Shown here: piece by piece, positions 1 through 6,991 of the stretch | Numbering within the stretch: the stretch's first letter is position 1 | How the letters are laid out: the number at the start of each line of letters is the position of its first letter | Assembly (NCBI GenBank): GCA_021813195.1 | Contig: JAKALI010000150.1 | Location: 1 to 8,513 of the forward strand | DNA from: Pseudomonadota bacterium | GTDB lineage: Bacteria > Pseudomonadota > Alphaproteobacteria > Rhizobiales > Hyphomicrobiaceae | Reading direction: 5' to 3' | Length of the DNA stretch: 8,513 nucleotides | The notes under the pieces: model-generated | The model's input: the letters and a program-made list of their open reading frames with translations, nothing else | Databases searched by the model: none | Told to the model about the DNA's origin: nothing | Program-made: the position numbers and the translations under genes

Positions 1-395
1 GAATGTAACAGAGCGTTTGCGCTTCTGCTTAAGGCGCCAAGGACAGCCAAGAAATCGCCTGGCGCGAGACGTGGTCGTTCAGTTTCCGTGTATAGAAATT
101 CGACAAGAGCGGAGTGGCTGAGGGCTTTGATCAAAAGTTGCGCAGAGCTCTCGACCTTTTCAAGCAACGCTCGCAGTTCGGCCCGGGATGGTTGACGGGA
201 TTCGATCGCGTAGCTCAGCCAGAGGGATATCGACCACAACTGCAGCTGCTTCATGAGCCAGTCGGGCGAAGGGGACACGATGAACGCCGCCACTTGCGCG
301 AAGTCTTGAGGGGTATGTTGCTTGAGGTCGGCCGCGGTCAAAGGCCGCCTCTTCAAGCGTGATGATCGAGGCCGTATCGCGCGCGCCAGCGCCAT
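1..395 (-). CDS. Hypothetical protein, 3' end cut off by the window edge
   Basis: The reading frame is open on the minus strand from an ATG at 395 to the left edge, giving 131 codons with no stop, so the C-terminus lies outside the window. The N-terminal 20 residues are basic (many Arg/Lys). The rest looks like a soluble helical protein: it contains LTAADLKQHTPQDFAQ, then SPSPDWLMKQL, then SRAELRALLEKVESSAQLL. Regular amphipathic helices and lack of stops argue for real coding. I do not recognise a characterised family; it resembles small hypothetical proteins seen beside mobile cassettes in Rhizobiales. The start is uncertain: the bases upstream (AGGGAA, about 8 nt away) could act as a ribosome binding site but also belong to the repeat described at 399-576. 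The frame stays open upstream to a stop near 435 with no other ATG. Confidence 0.6.
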   Translation of the reverse strand, partial: MALARAIRPRSSRLKRRPLTAADLKQHTPQDFAQVAAFIVSPSPDWLMKQLQLWSISLWLSYAIESRQPSRAELRALLEKVESSAQLLIKALSHSALVEFLYTETERPRLAPGDFLAVLGALSRSANALLH

Positions 396-398
396 GCC

Positions 399-576
399 GA
401 ATTTCCCTGTTATGCGCTTTTGAATTCCCTGTTACGCCCTTGCAAATTCCCTTTTCCGTTGTCCAGGGAATTGGCGCTCAACGCATTGAAATGTAGTCTG
501 TATCTGTCGTTTGCGAGGGCCCATTTCGCGAAAAATCGCGAAATTCCCTGCAAATTTCCCATAAAGCAGGGAATTC
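399..576. repeat. Cluster of CAGGGAA(A)TT(T/C) short repeats in both orientations
   Basis: At least seven copies of a short motif, GAATT(T)CCCTG or its complement CAGGGAA(A)TTC, lie in 178 bases. They fall at about 399-409, 422-431, 443-451, 464-472, 540-550, 551-560 (partial) and 567-576. Two copies on the left share the extension CCCTGTTA (405-412 and 427-434). The spacing is irregular, so this is not a CRISPR array. The motif copies sit between the recombinase operon and the hypothetical gene at the left edge. The block looks like non-coding element DNA, possibly a recombinase or regulator binding region. The function is inference; the repetition is directly visible. Confidence 0.7.
523..544. 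repeat. Perfect 8-bp inverted repeat (hairpin or operator)
   Basis: ATTTCGCG (523-530) and CGCGAAAT (537-544) are perfect complements separated by six bases, AAAAAT. The structure sits inside the CAGGGAA repeat cluster. No U-run follows on either strand, so it does not look like an intrinsic terminator. It could be a protein-binding dyad or a structural part of the element. Confidence 0.6.
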
Positions 577-854
577 GACCCCCAGACGGGTTCGCCCGAC
601 ACTGTTTCGTCAGCCAGCCATTCCCCAGACTCACAGACTTTGCGGGACCGGCCTGTGAGGCCCGCATTCTGTGGGGCTTTGCCAGGTCGGAGACGCCAGA
701 CCGGTCTGCGGCGACCCGGATTGCCCTGGATTCGGCCCCCGGTCTGCAATGCCCCATTCAGCGTCTCCGGAATTTCCCGGCGAGCGCCGCCGAGACCGGT
801 TCGCGATTGTCGCAGACAGGTTCAAGTGGTGGAGTTGCGGCTGATCGGGCCGCC
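577..854. other. Gene-free stretch downstream of the first recombinase
   Basis: I see no convincing gene here. Overlapping open frames on both strands have the low-complexity Arg/Pro/Ala/Ser content of GC-rich shadows. The visible structure is a 12-bp palindrome at 697-708 and a second copy of CCGGTCTGC (701-709 and 739-747). No hairpin plus T-run terminator for the minus-strand operon is apparent. Confidence 0.5.
697..708. repeat. 12-bp perfect palindrome CAGACCGGTCTG
   Basis: CAGACCGGTCTG is self-complementary over all 12 bases. Its right half, CCGGTCTGC, recurs at 739-747, and a related AGACCGGT lies near 790. It is 147 bases beyond the recombinase stop codon. Serine recombinase crossover sites often have dyad symmetry, so it is a candidate site, but nothing else confirms that. 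Confidence 0.45.
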
Positions 855-2420
855 TCAGATGTAGAGGCAGCGCTCCTGCTCGGCCCAGGCGAGCGGAAGG
901 TTGCGCGCGAGCCGCCTGACGGCGAGGTCGGCAGGGGCGCGTCCCTCGGCGATCGCCTCGACAATTCGTGGAGACAGATAGGCGAGCGGCGCCAGGAACC
1001 GGACGTGGCGCTCGGCCAGCTTTTCGCGCTCGGCGATGGTCTTGAAGTCGGCGGTTGGGTCGAGGAGCAGCTCTCCAACCCATGCTTTGGAACGTGCGAT
1101 GGCCGTCAGGAGAGCGACGCTGTCTGATTCGCTCAGGGAGCCGCCTGCTGCTGGAACATGCCTGACGCCTTTCTGCGGGAGAGAAGGCGGCGTGAACGGG
1201 ATCGTGATCGTCGGCGTCGCGGTCTCATCCTCGCCGGATCGGTCAGACCCCCGGACGCTGATTGCAATCTCGTTTGCACGAACTTCTGCTCGCACGAGAT
1301 GCTGCTCGATGACAACGCGGTCGGAACCGCTCGCCTCCGCGCTGCAGTTTGAACGCAATGCCTGTGCGACCAGGGTCTCGATATTTTCCGCCGGGACGCG
1401 CGCGACCGATCCCGAATCCGCTTTACGTCCCTGCAGCAGCGCCTGTGAAGTGTAGTAGCGGTAGCGGACGCCCTTCTTGTTGGCGTGGGTCGGCGACATC
1501 AGATTGCCGCGGCCGTCGAACAGTTTTCCGGTCAGCAGATGCGGAGACCGATGGCGGGCCAGCTTGCGGATGACGGCCTGGTCGCGGAGTTTGGCCTGCG
1601 CCGCCTCGAACAGATCGCGGTCGAGGATCGGCTCATGCTCGCCCTGATGGACCTCGCCGCGATAGACGACCTCGCCGATGTAGAAGCGGTTCTTCAGAAG
1701 GTGGGCGAGCGGGCCGACGCGCCAGCATTCGGCCTGGATTGTCTTGCCGTTCGCCAGTTGCCGTGGTCTTGGCTTTGGGCCGGTAGCGTTCAATCTCGCC
1801 GCCAGCGCGCTAATGGAGCCGACCGACAGGTAGTCGATGAATATCCGCCGGACGAGGTCGGCTTCCTCCGGCGCCACCTCCAGCTTCTTGTCCTTGCTAC
1901 GGTAGCCAGTCGGCACGGGGCCGCCGACCCAGATGCCCTTGCGCTTGGACGCCGCAATCTTGTCCCGGACGCGCTCGCCAATGACCTCGCGCTCGAACTG
2001 GGCGAAGGACAGCAGGACATTGAGCGTCAGCCGCCCCATGCTGGAGGTCGTGTTAAAACTCTGCGTCACCGAGACGAACGAGACGTCGTGTTCGTCGAAC
2101 AGTTCGACGAGTTTGGCGAAGTCGGCCAGAGACCGGGTGAGCCGGTCGACCTTGTAGACGACGATGATGTCGACCTGTCGCGCGCGGATCTGGGCGAGGA
2201 GGTCGTGCAGGGCAGGGCGGTCGAGCGATGCGCCGGAGAGACCGCCGTCGTCAAAATGGTCCCGGATCAGCGACCAGCCTTCGTGCGCCTGGCTCTTGAT
2301 GTAGGCCTCGCAGGCCTCCCGCTGGGCGTCGAGCGAGTTGAAGGCCAGATCGAGATTATGCTCGGTCGACTTGCGCGTGTAGATCGCACAGCGCTGGCGT
2401 TTCGGTGCGATGGGTTTCAT
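855..2420 (-). CDS. Large serine recombinase (site-specific recombinase, resolvase/invertase family)
   Basis: This 521-residue protein would cut and rejoin DNA through a covalent phosphoserine link, most likely moving or inverting the element that carries it. The resolvase catalytic domain spans about residues 10-160. The nucleophile is Ser18 in YTRKST, next to Arg16, and the active-site arginines lie in VDRLTRS (91-97). A Recombinase domain follows at about 165-285 (VGGPVPTGYR, then FYIGEVVYRGE). The region where a zinc ribbon normally lies (about 293-330, HLLTGKLFDGRGNLMSP) has no cysteines, so metal binding there is unlikely. There is no long coiled coil. The C-terminus (about 440-515) ends in a helical segment with LSPRIVEAIAEGRAP, probably DNA binding. 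The start overlaps the DUF2924 stop by ATGA, indicating translational coupling. The target site is not identified. Confidence 0.93.
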   Translation of the reverse strand: MKPIAPKRQRCAIYTRKSTEHNLDLAFNSLDAQREACEAYIKSQAHEGWSLIRDHFDDGGLSGASLDRPALHDLLAQIRARQVDIIVVYKVDRLTRSLADFAKLVELFDEHDVSFVSVTQSFNTTSSMGRLTLNVLLSFAQFEREVIGERVRDKIAASKRKGIWVGGPVPTGYRSKDKKLEVAPEEADLVRRIFIDYLSVGSISALAARLNATGPKPRPRQLANGKTIQAECWRVGPLAHLLKNRFYIGEVVYRGEVHQGEHEPILDRDLFEAAQAKLRDQAVIRKLARHRSPHLLTGKLFDGRGNLMSPTHANKKGVRYRYYTSQALLQGRKADSGSVARVPAENIETLVAQALRSNCSAEASGSDRVVIEQHLVRAEVRANEIAISVRGSDRSGEDETATPTITIPFTPPSLPQKGVRHVPAAGGSLSESDSVALLTAIARSKAWVGELLLDPTADFKTIAEREKLAERHVRFLAPLAYLSPRIVEAIAEGRAPADLAVRRLARNLPLAWAEQERCLYI

Positions 2421-3016
2421 GGGCGTACTCCCGACGCTTTGGAGGGCGACCGCAGACTGGATCGGCGCCCGGCGGGACGATGATTGTTGGAACCGGGCGC
2501 GGGCGGAACATTTGCTGAAGCGACCGGGACAGCCTGATCAACGGCCGGCTTGCTCGACCGGAGTCCGAAGAAGCGCGGTCCGTTCCACGTCACGCCCGTG
2601 ATTTTCTTGGCAACCGTCGACAGGCTGTCGTAGGTCTTGCCCCGCCAGCAAAAGCCGTCGGGCGTGACCAGGACTTCGTGAATGATGCCCCTGTGCTCGC
2701 GGACGATGACCGAGCCGATTTTGACCTGGCGGGGTGGTTCGGCCCCCGGCTTCAACAGAGACCGCAACAGGCGGGAGGTCGATGGGTTAACTGCGCCCAG
2801 CGCCAGCTCTTGCAGCCGGTTTGCGATCGCTCGCGAGAGAAGGTCCTTCGAAAATGCAGGCGGCGGGTCCGTGCCGAAGACCCGCCGCCATTCCACCCGT
2901 AGCGCGTCGACGTTCATGCCATCGATGCGTGTGATGTCCTGCTCAAGGTTCGCGGCCTGTGGCGGCGAATGAGTCGGCTGCAAAATCGGCCGGCTGCTCG
3001 AGACGCGGGGCGCCAT
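2417..3016 (-). CDS. DUF2924 domain protein
   Basis: This 199-residue protein belongs, by recognition, to the DUF2924 family, which commonly sits directly upstream of large serine recombinases in alphaproteobacterial elements. The biochemical role is unknown. The family-like core runs from about residue 25 to 155: LEQDITRIDGMNVDALRVEW, then VFGTDPPPAFSKDLL, and a basic segment with REHRGIIHEVLV, GFCWRGKTYDSLS and AKKITGVTWNGPRFF. The last two motifs are reminiscent of small DNA-binding folds; a role as an accessory factor to the recombinase is inference. The C-terminal 45 residues are Pro/Ser/Arg-rich and poorly conserved in appearance. It starts 2 bases after the DUF3489 stop and its stop overlaps the recombinase start by 4 bases. 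There is no clear Shine-Dalgarno of its own, so translation is probably coupled. Confidence 0.88.
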   Translation of the reverse strand: MAPRVSSSRPILQPTHSPPQAANLEQDITRIDGMNVDALRVEWRRVFGTDPPPAFSKDLLSRAIANRLQELALGAVNPSTSRLLRSLLKPGAEPPRQVKIGSVIVREHRGIIHEVLVTPDGFCWRGKTYDSLSTVAKKITGVTWNGPRFFGLRSSKPAVDQAVPVASANVPPAPGSNNHRPAGRRSSLRSPSKASGVRP

Positions 3017-3018
3017 GG

Positions 3019-3594
3019 TCAGGCCGTCGCCGATCCGACGATGCGATAGACCGATTCTTCACCGCCGGTTCGCGACCGATCGATTGTGAACCCACGCTTC
3101 CGCAGTCCGGTGAGCGCTGCCCGCGTCGTATGCGGAAGCCAGCCGGTCGCTTCGACGAGCGCATCGAGCGTGGTCCCGCTCTTTGCCGAGAGCATGTTGA
3201 TGACCAGCTCCTGCTTGGAGCCCTCGCGAGGCGATGACGCAGCCGGCGTAGTCGCGCCTTGGCGCGCGGGCGTCTCAATCCCAGAAGCAGCTTTGTTCAG
3301 CTTCTTTGTCGAAGCCCCCGCCTTCTTGATCGCCTCGGCATCCTCTTCGACGCCGATCGCATTTCGCCCGGCCCGCGTGATCATCAGGCTCACTCCGCGC
3401 CCATCCTCATCTTCTCGCCAGACCGGCATGCCAGGCTTCGCCTTCAGCTCGCGCATCAATTTCCGGGCGACAAGGCTCGATCCAACCTTGGCGAGCGCCG
3501 CCCTGTTCATCTTCGGGAGCGCAACGGCCAACCCGTTTTCGCGTCCCGCCGCCTTCGACAGCACAACCAGCTGGGTATCGGTAAGTTTGACCAT
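3019..3594 (-). CDS. DUF3489 domain protein, first gene of the recombinase operon
   Basis: This 191-residue protein has two small wHTH-like halves. The N-terminal half (about 1-75) begins MVKLTDTQLVVLSKAA and contains ALPKMNRAALAKVGSSL and an ITRAGRNAIG strand-turn typical of winged helices. A low-complexity Ala/Lys/Ser/Thr linker covers about 80-125. The C-terminal half (about 126-185) is the DUF3489 signature: KQELVINMLSAKSGTTLDAL, then TGWLPHTTRAALTGLRKRG and a final YRIV. DNA binding, and hence regulation of the operon or assistance to the recombinase, is inferred from the fold pattern. A GGAGAGAAGG ribosome site lies just before the ATG. The gene leads a three-gene run with gaps of 2 and -4 bases. 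Confidence 0.88.
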   Translation of the reverse strand: MVKLTDTQLVVLSKAAGRENGLAVALPKMNRAALAKVGSSLVARKLMRELKAKPGMPVWREDEDGRGVSLMITRAGRNAIGVEEDAEAIKKAGASTKKLNKAASGIETPARQGATTPAASSPREGSKQELVINMLSAKSGTTLDALVEATGWLPHTTRAALTGLRKRGFTIDRSRTGGEESVYRIVGSATA

Positions 3595-3613
3595 GACCTT
3601 CTCTCCGTGCTTC

Positions 3614-3629
3614 GACAGTCTCCGCTGTC
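3614..3629. promoter_or_regulatory. Short inverted repeat upstream of the DUF3489 operon
   Basis: GACAG (3614-3618) and CTGTC (3625-3629) form a dyad with a 6-base spacer about 20 bases upstream of the DUF3489 start. It lies in the leader of the operon and could be an operator for the DUF3489 protein itself or a small leader hairpin. The arms are short, so chance is possible. I see no clear -35/-10 pair in 3630-3770. Confidence 0.3.
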
Positions 3630-3771
3630 ACCAGCACGACCCCGCAATGGCGCTCACGCCCGCGGGGCAGGGCGCGCCTCATGGCCGGCGCGCAAAAACA
3701 CTACCGCTCCGTTCGACCACGAAGTCCAGTGGAAAGTCGACTGCGATCCAGCCCGCTGCGGCAAATCAACG

Positions 3772-3821
3772 TCAGGCTACGAATTTGGGCGTGAGAGGTT
3801 CGAATCCTTTCGGGCGCGCCA
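3772..3821 (+). tRNA. 3' half of tRNA-Arg(ACG), fragment at an element boundary
   Basis: The fragment folds as the 3' half of a tRNA. The anticodon arm is TCAGG / CTACGAA / TTTGG (3772-3788, pairs include G-T wobbles), with anticodon ACG at 3779-3781. A 5-base variable loop follows (3789-3793). The T arm is AGAGG / TTCGAAT / CCTTT (3794-3810). The acceptor strand CGGGCGC (3811-3817), discriminator G and encoded CCA (3819-3821) complete it. The acceptor would pair with GCGCCCG, the usual 5' end of alphaproteobacterial tRNA-Arg. No D arm or 5' acceptor strand lies in the preceding 30 or more bases, so it is not a complete gene. Such fragments are classic attachment-site duplications; the last 14 codons and stop of the recombinase at 3777-5399 run antisense through it. 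Confidence 0.8.
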
Positions 3822-5399
3822 TTCCTGAACAAAAGAGAGAACCGCAGGCGCGGGAATGTCCGGCCCGTCTGACGCGGCCCGCGCCAGGACGGATTTCGAC
3901 CCGCTGATGCGGATTTCGTCCCGGGTTACCCGAACCTCGTCCATCAGCAGGCGGGCATATGCCTGCCGCAGGTCGCCGTCGTCGCTGTAGAGTTTGTCGT
4001 GGAGGACACGGGCGACCCGCTCGATCTTCTCGGGCGTGATGGTTGGCTCGGATGAACCCATCCTCTTCTGCAGGTCCGCGATTTCCTTGCCCAGTTCGTC
4101 GCGCTTGAGCTTGAGGGCGATCAGGCGCTCCCGCATCTCGGGGTCTTCGGCGTCCATCAGCCCCCTCTCGGCCAGCTCCAGGAGCCGGGCGATGCCCGCC
4201 TTGGCCTCGGTATGCGCGTGGCGAAGCCGGGTCAGCAATTCCTTGTCCTGGCTGCCGCGTTCGGCGGACGAGCGGACATAAGCCTCCAGCATCTCGCCGA
4301 GACGCTCGGGTTGCAGGACGCGCCTGGCGACCTCGCCGATGACGATGTCGTCCAGTTTCTCCATCGGCATGCGTAGGCCATCGCAGGAGATCGGGCCTTC
4401 CTTGAGTTTCTTCGAGCAGCAATAGTAGCGGTACTGACCGCCCTTGCCGGTGTTCTGGATCAGCGCGGCCCCGCAATAGCCGCAGCGGGCGAGCCCGGCC
4501 AGCAGCGTCGGGCTGTTCACGACGCGGGGTGGCTTCCGCTTCGGGGCGCGGCTCTGCAGCAATCCCTGCACGGCGTTGAAGGCCTCCTCCGTCAGGATCG
4601 CGGGAACACGCAGCCCGATCCATTCGGACGGCGGACGCGGCCTGCCGTTGCGGCTGTCGCGCCTGTTGAAATAGTGCTGCCCGAAATACGTCGTAGTCGT
4701 CAGGATTTCGTAGACGCTGCCGGTCGAGAACCGGACGCCGCGACGGGTGTAGCCGCGCTCGCTCAGCCACGTCGCGATCGCCTTGACGCCGAGCGGCCGT
4801 CCATTCGTTCCCGACGCCATGTCGAAGATCGTGCGGACGACGGACGCCTCGGCTTCGTCGACAACGAGAACCTTCTTGTCCTTGTTGCCGCGACGCTCGG
4901 CGATGCGGGTGGCGTAGCCGAACGGCGGCGCCGACCCGTTCCAGAAGCCCTGGCGGGCGTTCTCACACATGGCGCGATGCACGTGCTTGGCGTTTTCGCG
5001 CGACTGGTGTTCGTCGAAGACGTTGAGGAGCTTGCGCAGCATCTCGCCGGTCGGATCAGGCGTCAGGGTCTGCGTGATCGACACAAGCTGTACGGCCGCC
5101 TTGTTCAACTCGCGGATGTAAAGCTCAGAGTGGAAGGAGTCGCGGCTGAAACGGCTGAGCGAATGCACGACGACGAAATCGAATGGGCGGTCGCGGCGCT
5201 TGGCCTTGTAGATCATCTCCTGGAAGACCGGACGATCTTCGTCGAGCGCAGATGCGCCGGGTTCCGAGAAGACTTCGGCGACGTCCCAGCCCTGACGCTC
5301 GCAATACGCCCGACATTGGGCGATCTGATCGGGCAGAGACAGGTCGTGTTCGGCCTGTCTTGACGTCGACACTCGTACGTAGATGGCGGCGCGCGGCAT
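3777..5399 (-). CDS. Large serine recombinase with zinc ribbon, C-terminus encoded antisense to a tRNA-Arg fragment
   Basis: This 540-residue protein is a DNA integrase/excisionase of the large serine recombinase family. The catalytic resolvase domain covers about residues 3-150, with nucleophile Ser11 in YVRVSTSRQ and active-site residues in HSLSRFSRDS (79-88). A Recombinase domain spans about 155-285 (GSAPPFGYATR, then SVYEILTTTTYFGQ). A zinc ribbon follows at 303-340 with Cys306, Cys309, Cys327 or Cys328, and Cys339. A charged coiled coil covers about 375-450, the usual synapsis-control element. The ending WRARKDSNLSRPNS and its TAG stop are read from the complement of the tRNA-Arg 3' half. 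An AAAGG ribosome site lies about 8 bases before the ATG. It is a different subfamily from the recombinase at 855-2420. The tRNA overlap suggests that the tRNA was, or neighbours, its attachment site. Confidence 0.93.
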   Translation of the reverse strand: MPRAAIYVRVSTSRQAEHDLSLPDQIAQCRAYCERQGWDVAEVFSEPGASALDEDRPVFQEMIYKAKRRDRPFDFVVVHSLSRFSRDSFHSELYIRELNKAAVQLVSITQTLTPDPTGEMLRKLLNVFDEHQSRENAKHVHRAMCENARQGFWNGSAPPFGYATRIAERRGNKDKKVLVVDEAEASVVRTIFDMASGTNGRPLGVKAIATWLSERGYTRRGVRFSTGSVYEILTTTTYFGQHYFNRRDSRNGRPRPPSEWIGLRVPAILTEEAFNAVQGLLQSRAPKRKPPRVVNSPTLLAGLARCGYCGAALIQNTGKGGQYRYYCCSKKLKEGPISCDGLRMPMEKLDDIVIGEVARRVLQPERLGEMLEAYVRSSAERGSQDKELLTRLRHAHTEAKAGIARLLELAERGLMDAEDPEMRERLIALKLKRDELGKEIADLQKRMGSSEPTITPEKIERVARVLHDKLYSDDGDLRQAYARLLMDEVRVTRDEIRISGSKSVLARAASDGPDIPAPAVLSFVQEWRARKDSNLSRPNS

Positions 5400-5475
5400 G
5401 GATTGACCTTTTGTCCTTCTATTCTACCAGCCGTTGAACCTGCGCATAGCCACGGTGTCGTCCGGCGTGCGCATT

Positions 5476-5634
5476 TTATGCAGCGGGTTCAGTCGTATGT
5501 TGTTCGTTGCGCAGGATCGCCTCGATCTCGGCGGCGAGGAACGCGCGCCAGATTGCAAGTTCTTCGCGCGTGACCGGGATATGTTGCGGCAGGTTGGTGA
5601 GGACGACCCGATCGTCCCAGCCCGGCGCGACCAT
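5476..5634 (-). CDS. Small hypothetical protein (52 aa) upstream of the second recombinase
   Basis: The frame from the ATG at 5634 to a stop at 5476 gives a small acidic protein: MVAPGWDDRVVLTNL, then PQHIPVTREELAIWRAFLAA, then EIEAILRN. The composition is protein-like, with an amphipathic helix in the second half, unlike the Arg/Ser-rich shadow frames around it. It ends 76 bases before the recombinase start and reads in the same direction, so it may be co-transcribed with it. I do not recognise a family. There is no clear Shine-Dalgarno before the ATG; the frame stays open further upstream, but that part looks non-coding, so the start could be wrong or the gene could be a truncated remnant. 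Confidence 0.5.
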   Translation of the reverse strand: MVAPGWDDRVVLTNLPQHIPVTREELAIWRAFLAAEIEAILRNEQHTTEPAA

Positions 5635-5899
5635 GGATGGAGCGAGACGCCGCGATGCGCGCACGCTGTCGTGGCGAGCAAGAGAGCAGGACTGGCGAGA
5701 TCGGTTCCGCACCCACAAGTCTGTACGCGCGGACGACGCGCGCAAGAAGGGGGCCGAGTGGCCCGTGGTACAGAACGGAGTCCGGCTTCTTTTGGACCTC
5801 TCACAGCAATATCCTGCGAATACGCCCTTCCTGCGGGGTTTGCGAGCCGACAGGGCACGCGCGGCGACCACGCGTTGAACACCCTGGACGGCACACAAA

Positions 5900-6991
5900 T
5901 CAGACTCCTCCCTCCAACTTTGCGCGTGCGAAAACACCGGCGCGGATGCCGTTGAGTTCATCGAGATGCTCGCGAACGAGCACAATGAGCTGCTTGCCAA
6001 CCGTCGGGTCGACCTTGATGCTGCGGAATTCCGAGATGATGCCCTGACGCTCAATTTCGCTTCCCGTACGCCATATGAGACGCGGCCGGATGAGCCCGCT
6101 GTCCGCGAAGAACGCCGCATAGCGCAGCGCCTTCACCGCCCGGAAGCCCTTGAGATTGTCGGAAAGGAACGTTGCGATCTCGACGTTCTGTCTCCCGAAG
6201 ATCGACAAGGCTTCGCGCCCGAGCCGCGTGTGCAAGTCGAGCGCGCTGAGTGGAATACCGTCGACTTCGCCCGAGCGGGGCAATTCCGTCTGAACGACCG
6301 TCGATTGCTCCTTGGCCAGTGCGAGCCACAGCAGCGGCAGGAACACAGTGATAGGCTCCCCCGTCGCTTTGGCAATGAGGCGGGTCGCTTCGAGGAGACC
6401 AGCAGGAGCGCCCTCGTCCGCGAACCTTTGCAGGAGGCCGATCATGTCGCCGCGTCCGACCCGACGCTCCGGCCAGCTTTCGATGCCTGAGGCATACCAG
6501 GCAGCAATGGCTCGTTCCGGCAGGCTCCAGTCCTGGCGAAAGGCAAGTTCGATGCGCTCCTCAATCCTCGCCTGGCCGCAGAGCTCTCGGGCATGATTGA
6601 ACCCGGGTTCATGCATGGCCACGGCGATCAGGAAGTCCGTGCTCCGATCCTTCGGCGCTTCCGCCAGAAGACTGCAGGAATGATAAAGCGCCGTCTTCCG
6701 GATCGCGGAGCTCCCATATTTCTGTTCACCGAAAAGGTGCGTGACCTCGGCGCAGGCTTCGACAGCGCCTATCCCTATGTCTTCAACCGCTATTACCAGT
6801 AGGCGACGCCACAACGGCCCCCAGCCGTGCTCGATCAGGGAAGTGGCGGCCCTCATGGCCACCATGGTATTGCCTCGTCGGATCGACTTTTGCAGCGCGC
6901 TTGAAGCGATCCATCGATCGCACGGCAAGGGCTCGGGGAATTTGTCGCTGACCGGATGGGTCAACGTCTGTCCTTCGGTACGCTTACGCAT
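5900..6991 (-). CDS. RarA/MgsA C-terminal-like protein without AAA+ ATPase
   Basis: This 363-residue protein has residues 30-75 (SALQKSIRRGN, then WGPLWRRLLVIAVEDIGIG) resembling the C-terminal collar region of the RarA/MgsA clamp-loader-like ATPases (SALHKSIRG, then RRLVRFASEDIG). In RarA that region makes the tetramer and follows an AAA+ domain. Here there is no Walker A or B motif and too little sequence before it for an ATPase. A second block at about 246-262 (IPLSALDLHTRLGREAL) appears distinctive for a family of related uncharacterised proteins. The whole protein is predicted helical and soluble, with no signal peptide. A strong GAGGA ribosome site (6997-7001) lies 5 bases before the ATG, fixing the start. 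It is divergent from the Ntn hydrolase gene. A link to DNA replication or repair is inference from the similarity, recalled from memory. Confidence 0.75.
   Translation of the reverse strand: MRKRTEGQTLTHPVSDKFPEPLPCDRWIASSALQKSIRRGNTMVAMRAATSLIEHGWGPLWRRLLVIAVEDIGIGAVEACAEVTHLFGEQKYGSSAIRKTALYHSCSLLAEAPKDRSTDFLIAVAMHEPGFNHARELCGQARIEERIELAFRQDWSLPERAIAAWYASGIESWPERRVGRGDMIGLLQRFADEGAPAGLLEATRLIAKATGEPITVFLPLLWLALAKEQSTVVQTELPRSGEVDGIPLSALDLHTRLGREALSIFGRQNVEIATFLSDNLKGFRAVKALRYAAFFADSGLIRPRLIWRTGSEIERQGIISEFRSIKVDPTVGKQLIVLVREHLDELNGIRAGVFARAKLEGGV

Noticed and set aside
399..576. CRISPR array
   Set aside because: The repeat units are only 9-11 bases, vary in orientation and spacing, and have no uniform spacers.
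420..1127. Long plus-strand open frame (235 codons) across the repeat block and the recombinase 3' end
   Set aside because: It overlaps the well-supported recombinase on the opposite strand, crosses the short repeats, and has shadow-like composition.
1485..2483. Plus-strand open frame of 332 codons
   Set aside because: It is fully antisense to the recombinase catalytic domain; GC-rich codons leave the complementary frame open.
3772..4770. Minus-strand open frame of 332 codons ending in a tRNA-like antisense peptide
   Set aside because: It is a shifted frame of the zinc-ribbon recombinase. Its end only looks familiar because it also reads through the tRNA fragment.
5635..5899. Open frames on both strands between the small ORF and the RarA-C-like gene
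   Set aside because: A plus-strand stretch (about 5700-5878) has somewhat protein-like content, but it has no usable start or ribosome site of its own and overlaps the small ORF region. It could be a gene remnant; the evidence is too thin to call.
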